DNA from: Anaerolineales bacterium
Lineage (GTDB): Bacteria; Chloroflexota; Anaerolineae; 4572-78; J111
Length of the DNA stretch: 5,329 bases
Assembly: GCA_012032575.1 (NCBI GenBank)
Contig: JAAUSP010000545.1
Coordinates: 1-5,329, forward strand
Direction: 5' to 3'
Position numbers and translations under genes: made by a program
Shown: one piece after another, positions 1 to 5,329 of the stretch
How the letters are laid out: every line of letters begins with the position of its first letter
How positions within the stretch are numbered: position 1 is the first letter of the stretch
Notes under the pieces: generated by a model
What the model was told of the DNA's origin: nothing
Databases searched by the model: none
The model's input: only the letters and a program-made list of their open reading frames with translations

Positions 1-5
1 CCCAT

Positions 6-107
6 GTCATCCTTCGACAGGCTCAGGACAGGTTTCGAGGCCATAGGCCGAGAAATCTCCGGAGCGATACACAGACATCGGGGATTTTTCCCTGTGGTCG
101 AAATGAC
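6..107. repeat. Nested palindromic intergenic repeat
   Basis: The outer arms pair GTCAT (6-10) and TTCGAC (13-18) with GTCGAA (97-102) and ATGAC (103-107), leaving a two-base bulge at 11-12. Inside lies a second hairpin: bases 50-62 (GAGAAATCTCCGG) pair with 78-90 through about 13 pairs including G-T wobbles, around a 15-base loop. The element fills almost the whole gap before the epimerase-like gene. From memory, TTCGAC/GAGAAATCT-type palindromes occur as dispersed intergenic repeats in several bacterial phyla, so this is probably a REP- or MITE-like copy; that is recall, not a search. No terminal direct repeat or coding capacity is visible. Confidence 0.6.
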
Positions 108-146
108 ACGTCTGAATAGTCATGATTCGAGGTTAAAGGAATGACA

Positions 147-1145
147 ATGGATATTTTGATTATCGGTGGGACACGCAACCTGGGCCATTTGTTGACGCTC
201 CACCTGCTGGCAGCCGGCCACCGGGTAACGGTGTTCAATCGTGGTCAAACCCCTGACGAACTGCCGGGCGAGGTGACTCGTCTGCGCGGCGACCGGAGCG
301 TTCCGGCGCAGTTGAAACAGGCTTTGGCCGGGCGCTCCTTCGATGCGGTGGTGGATATGACCCTCTATAACGGGCCGGATGCGCAGGCGGTGGTGGAGAT
401 TCTGGCCGGACGGGTGGAAAGCTACGTTTTTATCGGTACGGGCCAGGTTTACCTGGTGCGGCAGGGGTTGTCGCGCCCGTTCAAAGAGGAAGATTATGAC
501 CGGGGCGAACCGATGGCCGCGCCGCCGGTTGACAACGCCTTTGATTATCAAAACTGGCTTTATGGGGTTGACAAGCGAGCCGCTGAAGATATTCTGGCTG
601 CTGCCTGGACCGAACAGCACTTTCCGGTGGTCTCGCTGCGCCTGCCGATGGTCCACAGTGAGCGGGACCCGATGCACCGCCTTTACAATTACCTTTTGCG
701 GCTGCGGGATGGCGGTCCCCTGGTGCTGCCGGATGGCCCGCGCCTGCCGCTGCGCCACATTTACGGCGAGGATGTCGTTGCGGCGATTATGAAAGTGCTC
801 AAGCCGGGGCCGTGGGCCGGGCAAGCCTACCACATTTCGCAGAATGAAACGCTGGCGCTGGAAGAATTTTTAGACCTGTTGGCCGGTCTGGCAGGCTATC
901 CGCTCAAGACGGTCACAGTTAGCCGGGCCACGCTGGAGTCGCGCCAGTTATTACCCGGCTGCTCACCCTTCAGCGGCTTGTGGATGTCGGAACTGGATAA
1001 CGGGCGCAGCCTGGCTGAACTGGGCCTGGCTTACACGCCAGTGCAGGTCTACCTGGAAAAATTGGTTGGCTATTATTTGCCGGCCCAACTGCCACCGCCG
1101 GCAGGCTACCAGCGCCGGGCTGAAGAGTTGAGGTTGGCGTTTTAG
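147..1145 (+). CDS. NAD(P)-dependent epimerase/dehydratase-like protein (atypical/extended SDR)
   Basis: A 332-residue Rossmann-fold protein of the extended or atypical SDR superfamily. The N-terminal strand MDILIIGG leads into the dinucleotide loop GGTRNLG (residues 7-13). A VTVFNRGQTP stretch near residues 27-36 and LRGDR near 46-50 resemble the CSP41-like SDR subgroup, whose glycine loop is usually GGTRFxG. The catalytic set looks complete: T98 before GQVY in the place of the usual serine, then Y139 and K143 (YGVDK). The C-terminal half should carry the substrate pocket, with RHIYGEDVV near residues 204-212. The substrate is unknown: nucleotide sugar epimerase, reductase or nucleic-acid-binding CSP41-like roles are all possible. 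An in-frame ATG at 141 would add two residues, but AAAGGA at 135-140 is six bases from the ATG at 147 and abuts the one at 141, so 147 is preferred. The gene is intact, probably cytoplasmic, and stands alone between two repeats. Confidence 0.88.
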   Translation: MDILIIGGTRNLGHLLTLHLLAAGHRVTVFNRGQTPDELPGEVTRLRGDRSVPAQLKQALAGRSFDAVVDMTLYNGPDAQAVVEILAGRVESYVFIGTGQVYLVRQGLSRPFKEEDYDRGEPMAAPPVDNAFDYQNWLYGVDKRAAEDILAAAWTEQHFPVVSLRLPMVHSERDPMHRLYNYLLRLRDGGPLVLPDGPRLPLRHIYGEDVVAAIMKVLKPGPWAGQAYHISQNETLALEEFLDLLAGLAGYPLKTVTVSRATLESRQLLPGCSPFSGLWMSELDNGRSLAELGLAYTPVQVYLEKLVGYYLPAQLPPPAGYQRRAEELRLAF

Positions 1146-1151
1146 GCCGTA

Positions 1152-1212
1152 ACGTCTTGCGTGTTGCGTCTTCCGTTTACTTTATCTTACGCAAGACGTA
1201 AGACGCAAGACG
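1152..1212. repeat. Palindromic repeat of GTCTTGCGT-like units
   Basis: Bases 1153-1172 are the inverse of 1193-1212 at 18 of 20 positions, one of the two mismatches being a possible G-U pair, around a 20-base loop. An alternative perfect 11-base pairing also exists: ACGTCTTGCGT (1152-1162) with ACGCAAGACGT (1189-1199). Each arm is itself a near-tandem of the unit GTCTTGCGT or its complement, so several registers can fold. It starts seven bases after the stop of the epimerase-like gene and may slow or end its transcription, but no T-run follows, so it is not a classic intrinsic terminator. It is more likely a dispersed intergenic repeat. Confidence 0.7.
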
Positions 1213-1257
1213 AATATTGATTTTGGAAATGCCGTCAAGGAAATGGAACCGGGCGCG

Positions 1258-1263
1258 TATAAT
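1258..1263 (+). promoter_or_regulatory. Consensus -10 box for the lipoprotein gene
   Basis: An exact TATAAT lies 33 bases before the TTG start of the lipoprotein gene, in an AT-rich patch directly after a GC-rich stretch. This would place the transcript start near 1270 with a leader of about 27 bases. No good -35 hexamer sits 16-18 bases upstream (TCAAGG at the 17-base spacing matches poorly), so the promoter may be weak or need an activator. Confidence 0.45.
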
Positions 1264-1296
1264 AAAAAGCGCAAAACCTAGATCGAGTCAGGAAAG

Positions 1297-2613
1297 TTGA
1301 GTCAAAAAAAGAGGATATTTTTTGTTGTTACTTTGTTCTTGGCCGGTGTTTCGCTGGCCTGTCGTTTAGGCGATCTTGTGGCCGAAGATGCCACCCCCAC
1401 CTCAAGCCCCACCGTTCGCGTTGCTCGCTTTGCCACCCTGACCCCCACACCGCACGTGGTGGCGCTGGTCTCGGTGACGCCGCTGGGCCTGGCCACCCCC
1501 ACCCCAACGCCATCTCCAACACCCAGCGCAACGCCTCCGCCTTCAGCCACGCCAACACAAAGCCAAAACTCACCGATCGCTACCCCTTCACCGGCGGCTG
1601 AGATCGCCAGCGCCAGCGACCAGGTTGTTCCCTCCGCAACTGCGGCCAGCCCTCCCACCGCTACCCCCCCGCCCTTGCCGACAGTTCCGCCCACACCGGC
1701 TGCGCCTCCGCCGCTCGCCGGTCGCATCGCCTTTCCAATTGACGACGGCCTGGGCCAATACGACATCTGGATGGTCGAATTGCCCAAAGGCGAGCCGTTT
1801 TTGGTGTTGCGCCGAGCACGCCAGCCCAACTTCTCGGCTACGGGTGAGCTGCTGGTGAACAACGAGAACAGCCCCAACGGTGAAAATCTGGGCCGGCTCG
1901 ACGCCAGCAATACCTGGCTGGGGCTGGTCAGCGATGCCCCGGAAGATCGCTATCCTTTCTGGAGTCCCGAAGGCGACCGCTATGTTTATGCCAACTCCAG
2001 ACTGTTGACCGACCCATTGACCCAGCAATACTTGCCGTACCTGTTTATCCCCTGCTCGATTCGCCGGCCATTGGAAGAAAATTCAGAGGGCTGCCGGGAT
2101 ACGGGCGGCAAAAGCAAGCTGGTTCCCGGCGACTATCCGGTTTGGACCAGCGACTACCGGATTGCCTATGTCAACAATTTGCAAGGGCAGGAGGGGATTT
2201 ATCTGGTCAGCGCAGGGGCGACGCCACGCGAACCGGCGAGCGACCCCGACCCGCAGCGCCTTATCGCCGGCAGTGATGCCCGCCCCAGCGACGCTCACGG
2301 CAACCAGCTCTTTTTCACCGCCGCCAGCCTGACCCAGAACTGGGAGGCCCACGCCATCAATCTGGATGGAACCAACCTGATTAATTTATCCAACGGCCCG
2401 GATTCGCAGGACGGCCTGCCCACCGTTTCCCCGGATGGAGCCTGGGTCGCCTTTGTGTCGGATCGAGCCGAGCATTGGGGTATTTGGGTTGTACCGATTT
2501 CAGGGGGGACGCCTCAGGAGGTGGTCAATCTGTCCATAATCAATACCAATCCGAGTCCGTGGGGCAAAGAGGACCGCGATTGGCGGAATGAGCGGATTAC
2601 CTGGGGGCCGTGA
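1297..2613 (+). CDS. Secreted lipoprotein with Thr/Pro-rich stalk and PD40/TolB-like beta-propeller
   Basis: A 438-residue exported protein. A lysine-rich start (residues 3-6) and hydrophobic core (7-21) end in SLAC, giving a slightly atypical lipobox with C22 as the probable lipidated residue. Residues 33-140 are a low-complexity Thr/Pro/Ser/Ala tether of the kind common on Chloroflexota surface proteins. From about residue 142 on, blades of a WD40-like (PD40) propeller follow: YPFWSPEGDRYVYA near 219-232, YPVWTSDYRIAYV near 280-292, and TVSPDGAWVAFVSDR near 376-390 with the following strand GIWVVPISGG. C253 and C266 bracket a loop between blades and could form a disulfide outside the cell. 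TTG is the only usable start because an in-frame TAG lies at 1279-1281; AGGA at 1290-1293 is only three bases away, which is short. The role is probably binding or sensing at the cell surface; the ligand is unknown and no catalytic motif is seen. Confidence 0.85.
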   Translation: MSQKKRIFFVVTLFLAGVSLACRLGDLVAEDATPTSSPTVRVARFATLTPTPHVVALVSVTPLGLATPTPTPSPTPSATPPPSATPTQSQNSPIATPSPAAEIASASDQVVPSATAASPPTATPPPLPTVPPTPAAPPPLAGRIAFPIDDGLGQYDIWMVELPKGEPFLVLRRARQPNFSATGELLVNNENSPNGENLGRLDASNTWLGLVSDAPEDRYPFWSPEGDRYVYANSRLLTDPLTQQYLPYLFIPCSIRRPLEENSEGCRDTGGKSKLVPGDYPVWTSDYRIAYVNNLQGQEGIYLVSAGATPREPASDPDPQRLIAGSDARPSDAHGNQLFFTAASLTQNWEAHAINLDGTNLINLSNGPDSQDGLPTVSPDGAWVAFVSDRAEHWGIWVVPISGGTPQEVVNLSIINTNPSPWGKEDRDWRNERITWGP

Positions 2614-2617
2614 AGGT

Positions 2618-3235
2618 CTATTCGCGGCCTATTTCTTGAAGGGCATTGCGGATGGGGATAAATTTCTCGGCGGGCCAGAGCCAGAGAGTGTTGAGCTTAA
2701 ACCGGGTAGAGCGAGGGAATGAATAAAATTATTTTCATCGGGCATCACCGGTTGAAGACGAGCACCCTGGCGTTGATAAAATTCCGTCCCCGCCGGGCCA
2801 TAGGGATCAATGAGTCATACTTCGCGGACGCCGGCCCCGGTCATACGTGTGGAATTTTGCCCCCCGGTCATGGGCGGCGGTGGAAGCCGATAAAATTTCA
2901 ACAACCAGGTCCGGCGGGCCAAAAATACCTCTTTCCTCAATGATATTGAGCCGCTCACGAGCGATGAACAAAATATCCGGCTGGTAGGTTTGATCGTCGG
3001 CCAAAACAACGGCGGTACGCGAGCCTCGCACTTCGCCCAAATCAAACAGTTCGACAAAATCGCCTAACAAACGCAATAAAAACAGTTGCAATCGTTCATG
3101 CGCATCCAGGGGAGGTGGGGCCACGATGATTACTCCGTCAATGAGTTCTGCTTTTTCATCCTCCGGCGCGTAGCGAAAAAAATCGGCTGAGGTGAGCCGC
3201 TCCGCTACTTCCACCCGGCTAAAGGTTGTGACCAT
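2618..3235 (-). pseudogene. Uma2-family (DUF820) PD-(D/E)XK endonuclease-like gene, broken by two frameshifts and a stop
   Basis: The intact first part (about 133 codons from ATG at 3235) has the Uma2 pattern: D87 in QPDILFI, E113 in PDLVVEIL and K127 in DRGAKF, matching the D...ExL...K nuclease core, with AELIDGVII near residues 29-37. After TYDR the frame slips at GGGG (2835-2838). Removing one G restores AGVRE, then TGA (2815-2817) sits where the family has W in the (Y)WLIDP motif. LIDPYGPAGTEFYQR and onwards follow in the restored frame. A missing base near 2702 shifts the frame again; correcting it gives FKLNTLWLWPAEKF and a TAG at 2618-2620. The repaired length is about 205 residues, normal for the family. 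Without repair, translation ends at 2807. AAAAAGG (3243-3249) lies seven bases before the ATG. Uma2 proteins are common in multicopy in Chloroflexota and Cyanobacteria, and their cellular role is poorly defined. The stop lies four bases from the convergent lipoprotein stop. Confidence 0.85.
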
Positions 3236-3275
3236 CGGCTTGCCTTTTTATCATTGACCCAATCTTGTACAAAGA

Positions 3276-3303
3276 AGTTTACTCACTTCCGAGGGGGTGT
3301 CAA
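3276..3303 (-). promoter_or_regulatory. Possible sigma70-type promoter for the Uma2-family gene
   Basis: On the minus strand TTGACA (3303-3298) is followed, after 16 bases, by TAAACT (3281-3276), which matches TATAAT at four of six positions. The -10 box lies about 40 bases before the Uma2 ATG at 3235. An imperfect short hairpin (3303-3322) touches the -35 box from upstream and could end readthrough from the TPR gene, though it lacks a proper T-run. A plausible but unproven promoter. Confidence 0.3.
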
Positions 3304-3337
3304 ACGCCGTTGGAAGGCGGTTATTTTCTTGGTTCTA

Positions 3338-3471
3338 TCAAAAGGCCAGTTGTTCCAGCAAATGTCGCCACTGCTGGTAATAGGGCCTTTCTTTATCGGC
3401 CGGGGTCAGCCGCTTGACCTGTTCCCAGGTTTCGATCAAGGCGGTCACACATTTGTCGTACAGCTTAACCC
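3338..3471 (-). other. Out-of-frame protein-like stretch, possible lost C-terminus of the TPR protein
   Basis: Directly after the TAA of the TPR gene, a different frame stays open to TGA at 3338-3340 and encodes about 43 residues of convincing helical protein, with segments such as ALIETWEQVKRL and YYQQWRHLLEQL. The frame has no ATG near its beginning. A GTG at 3526 lies deep inside the TPR gene, and the only start near a ribosome site (AAGGG then CTG) would be a rare codon. The simplest reading is that one base is missing near 3469-3472, so the TPR protein originally ran on for about 235 residues. The alternative is a small separate gene with a non-standard start. The tail resembles nothing I can name. 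Confidence 0.4.
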
Positions 3472-4047
3472 TTATCTGAACATACCCGGATTTTTCAACA
3501 TCACATCGTACAGCATCCGCTTCCACGATTCGGCGGCGTCGGAGTTGCCTTCGGCCTTCAAAATGTCGCTCCAGGTAGCGGCGTAGTTTTGAAATTCAAC
3601 CGAAGTGAATTGTTTAGTCTCATCCAGCGGCAGCAGCATTTCTTTGGCTTCTTTAAGCTGGCGGCGGTGCAGGTAGGTTCTGGCTAAATTGATCCGGGCC
3701 ATCGCGTAATTGGGAAATTTATCCAGGGTTTGCCGCATAAGGGTTTCGGCGGTGGTTTCATCACCCAGGCGAATGTGGGCTACAGCCAGGTTCAGGTAAG
3801 CTTCTCTGGCGCGAGGTTCACGCTCGATGATCCGTTCAAAGGCCGTTTTAGCCTCCTTAACCCGGCCCTCGCGGAGCATAATAGTCGCCTCTGCCAATTC
3901 ATCGGGGATACCCGGCTGATAGCTATAATCAATCTCGTCTTTGATTGTGAAAGCCCGAAGTTGAAGACCTTCAGGGAGACGATTTTTGGGCCGCGCCCCA
4001 CCTTTGTTTGTACGTTTGTTTTTACGGTTGTGCTTGGATTTTGGCAT
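3472..4047 (-). CDS. Tetratricopeptide-repeat protein with basic N-terminus
   Basis: A 191-residue soluble protein. Residues 1-22 are very basic (Lys/Arg/Asn-rich, no signal peptide). From about residue 49 come three clear TPR-like helical pairs (about 49-81, 82-115, 116-149) with typical features such as GRVKEAKTAFERIIEREP, AYLNLAVAHIRLGD and ARINLARTYLHRRQLKEA, and a more diverged fourth pair (about 150-183). TPR arrays bind other proteins; the partner is unknown. The ATG is three bases after the TGA of the upstream membrane protein gene, and the ribosome site lies inside that gene's last codons (GAAAGAG at 4054-4060, preceded by AGGAGGA at 4061-4067), so the two are very likely translated together. 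The protein may be cut short: protein-like sequence continues in another frame right after the stop. The precise function is unknown. Confidence 0.8.
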   Translation of the reverse strand: MPKSKHNRKNKRTNKGGARPKNRLPEGLQLRAFTIKDEIDYSYQPGIPDELAEATIMLREGRVKEAKTAFERIIEREPRAREAYLNLAVAHIRLGDETTAETLMRQTLDKFPNYAMARINLARTYLHRRQLKEAKEMLLPLDETKQFTSVEFQNYAATWSDILKAEGNSDAAESWKRMLYDVMLKNPGMFR

Positions 4048-4050
4048 TTT

Positions 4051-4476
4051 TCACTCTTTCTCCTCCTGCCTGATGATCCCGTACCCGCGCAGCACCGGCG
4101 GGCTGAACAACCAGACCAGGCCCAGGATGGGCTGGAATAGGGGAAAATAGCCATAATCCGCGCCGAAGTGACGCCAGACCGTCCGGCCGATCAGGTCCGG
4201 GTGAGTGAAACTAAGCGTGCCGACGATAAAGGTGAGAAAGGTCTCAAACCCTAGCAGTCCCACCGACAGCCACCAGGCCCATTTGCGGCGAACCGCAAAA
4301 CCGAGGGTAGCCCCCAGATAACAGCTAGCCGCCACTGCGCTCAGGGCCGGCGGCAGATAATAGATCACATCCGAGCGGAAGAACAGTTGAAAAATCGCCC
4401 GCGCCCCGGTCGAGAGAGCCAGCACCGGGTAGGAAATCGCCAAAATAATACCCGAAGCATAGGCGATGTCCGACAT
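4051..4476 (-). CDS. Four-helix integral membrane protein of unknown function
   Basis: A protein of about 141 residues with four hydrophobic segments, near residues 6-26, 39-62, 67-90 and 110-130 in the version starting at ATG 4476. A positive RRK follows helix 2, and a polar loop after helix 3 contains a [18 protein letters not shown] stretch, rich in aromatic residues, that looks conserved. The short C-terminus is charged (RQEEKE), probably cytoplasmic. A GTG at 4479 would add one residue; GAAGGG at 4480-4485 is close to both codons. The gene is followed after three bases by the TPR gene, suggesting the pair acts together, perhaps with the TPR protein at the membrane; that is inference. I do not recognise the family, and no enzyme or transporter motif is evident. 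Confidence 0.7.
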   Translation of the reverse strand: MSDIAYASGIILAISYPVLALSTGARAIFQLFFRSDVIYYLPPALSAVAASCYLGATLGFAVRRKWAWWLSVGLLGFETFLTFIVGTLSFTHPDLIGRTVWRHFGADYGYFPLFQPILGLVWLFSPPVLRGYGIIRQEEKE

Positions 4477-4529
4477 CACCCCTTCGTTTTTGGTTGAGTT
4501 TGATCTTGTTGTTTTTCCATAATGTCAAA

Positions 4530-4611
4530 GAAAGGAACTGAGGGAACAAAGAAACTGAGGGAATTTAACCAAGTTCCCTCAGTTCCCCCAAGTTCCTTCA
4601 GTTCCTTTTTT
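4530..4611. repeat. Palindromic repeat of AGTTCCYYC units, possible terminator
   Basis: The right arm (4572-4608) is four tandem units: AGTTCCCTC, AGTTCCCCCA, AGTTCCTTC, AGTTCCTTT. The left arm (4530-4562) holds the complement (GAACTGAGGGAA-like units). Bases 4552-4562 pair with 4574-4584, and a second block near 4530-4546 pairs with about 4592-4608, separated by an unpaired internal stretch, around a loop of about 11 bases. Six T (4606-4611) follow on the plus strand. On the minus strand the element begins at the last bases of the methyltransferase stop codon and could act as a transcription barrier after that gene, although only a broken T-run follows in that direction. It has the same design as the repeat at 1152-1212 but an unrelated sequence. 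Confidence 0.7.
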
Positions 4612-5329
4612 ATTCCCTTCTTGGCCTCCGCTCGCGGCGTTCGCGGCGGGCATCGGCGGAGGCGGCAGCCGGGTCACCGGGAGCGGCGGGCTGGCGGGTG
4701 GCCTGAATCCAGGTGAGACAGTTCTGGTCGTGGCCCATGAACACATCGGCGGCCTGGATGCCCTGCTTGATTTCGTGCTCGATGGGGTTGGTGATGGCGC
4801 TGGTCAGCCCGTTGGAAATCGCCATCGCCAGAAATACGCCGTTCAGCGCCGGACGACTGGCAGGCCAAAGGAGACATTTGACGCGCCGCAGCAGGTGTTC
4901 ACTCCCAATTCATCGCGGCAGCGATTGAGCAGGCGAAAAACCGAGCGGCCCGCGCTGGCCATGGCCCCAATCGGCATCACCAGCGGGTCAATCAGCACGT
5001 CGGATTTGGGGATGCCATGATCCATGGCCCGCTCGACAATCTTTTTGGCCACAACAAAACGCACATCCGGGTCTTCGCTGATGCCGGTCTCGTCGTTGCT
5101 GATGCCGATAAAGGCGCAGCCATATTTTTTGACCAGCGGCAGCAGCCGTTCCAGCCGTTCATCCTCCCCGGTGATCGAGTTGAGCAGCGGCTTGCCCTGC
5201 ACCGCAGCCAGCCCCTGCTCCAGCGCCTCGACAATTGAAGAGTCAATGGAGATGGGCACGTCTACCACCGACTGGACCAGTTGAATCGCGGCGGCCAAAA
5301 TGGCCGGTTCGTCGGCCAGGGGGGATGCC
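4610..5329 (-). pseudogene. Methyltetrahydrofolate methyltransferase-like (AcsE/MeTr-type pterin-binding) gene, frameshifted and cut by the window edge
   Basis: A TIM-barrel pterin-binding domain open to the right edge, so the N-terminus is missing. Its pterin-site residues appear as D in ISIDSS (5242-5244), N in LLNSITG (5179-5181), D in LIDPLVMP (4987-4989) and N in GASNVSFG (4876-4878). The spacings of 21, 64 and 37 residues almost equal those I recall for Moorella MeTr (D75, N96, D160, N199). The family moves the methyl group of methyl-THF to a corrinoid protein, as in the Wood-Ljungdahl pathway; dihydropteroate synthase is a related fold but fits less well. The first frame ends at TGA 4843-4845. 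One base appears lost near 4857: after GLP the next frame gives RPALNGVFLAMAISNG, the expected family sequence, and continues to TAA at 4610-4612. The tail after about nt 4690 is Ala/Arg-rich and ends in RRE-type triplets. It may be a functional gene with an assembly error rather than a true pseudogene. Confidence 0.82.

Noticed and set aside
120..833. Minus-strand open frame of 237 codons opposite the epimerase-like gene
   Set aside because: Its His/Arg/Gln-rich translation looks like a shadow frame, while the plus strand encodes clear Rossmann and YxxxK motifs.
1302..1910. Long minus-strand open frame of about 200 codons opposite the lipoprotein gene
   Set aside because: It is a by-product of the Thr/Pro-rich codons (ACC, CCG, GCC), whose complements give Gly/Val-rich sequence without stops; it has no domain-like pattern, and the plus-strand gene has a signal peptide and propeller motifs.
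2815..2817. TGA in the Uma2 gene read as tryptophan (alternative code)
   Set aside because: TGA ends the lipoprotein and membrane protein genes at sensible places, and the same gene carries two frameshifts, so decay or sequence error is the simpler explanation.
3303..3322. Hairpin AACGCC/GGCGGTT as an intrinsic terminator after the TPR gene
   Set aside because: The stem is only about six pairs with a bulge and has only TTTG after it on the minus strand; too weak to call.
3730..4140. Plus-strand open frame of 136 codons across the TPR and membrane genes
   Set aside because: It overlaps two well-supported minus-strand genes, crosses their junction and shows no protein family features.
4530..4611. 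CRISPR-like array
   Set aside because: The repeated units are nine to ten bases long and contiguous, with no spacers and no cas genes nearby.

Overview
The window looks like a chromosomal fragment of an uncultured Chloroflexota bacterium, probably Anaerolineae-like. This is inference from gene style, not a database match. The pointers are a lipoprotein with a long Thr/Pro tether in front of a PD40-type propeller, a Uma2-family gene, a methyltetrahydrofolate methyltransferase-type protein, and several unrelated palindromic repeats in the intergenic gaps. No rRNA, tRNA, CRISPR array, transposase or phage gene is visible.

Left half, plus strand: a nested palindromic repeat (6-107) precedes an intact NAD(P)-binding epimerase/dehydratase-like protein (147-1145). 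A second palindrome built of GTCTTGCGT-like units (1152-1212) starts seven bases after its stop. A consensus TATAAT (1258-1263) then leads into an intact secreted lipoprotein (1297-2613) with a Thr/Pro-rich stalk and a beta-propeller.

Right half, minus strand, read from the right edge leftwards: a pterin-domain methyltransferase of the AcsE/MeTr type, cut by the window edge and carrying a one-base frameshift (4610-5329). Then a third palindrome abutting its stop (4530-4611), a four-helix membrane protein (4051-4476), a TPR protein whose start lies three bases after that stop (3472-4047), a protein-like stretch in another frame that may be the TPR protein's lost tail (3338-3471), and a Uma2-family gene broken by two frameshifts and a nonsense codon (2618-3235). 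The Uma2 remnant converges on the lipoprotein gene with four bases between stop codons.

The membrane and TPR genes form a tight pair and are probably co-translated; no known pathway ties the other genes together. The notable points are (i) three sequence-unrelated hairpin repeats, two sitting directly on the 3' ends of genes, and (ii) broken frames in two or three consecutive minus-strand genes while the plus-strand genes are intact. The second point means either local gene decay or local assembly error. I see no convincing evidence of a new defence or biosynthetic system.
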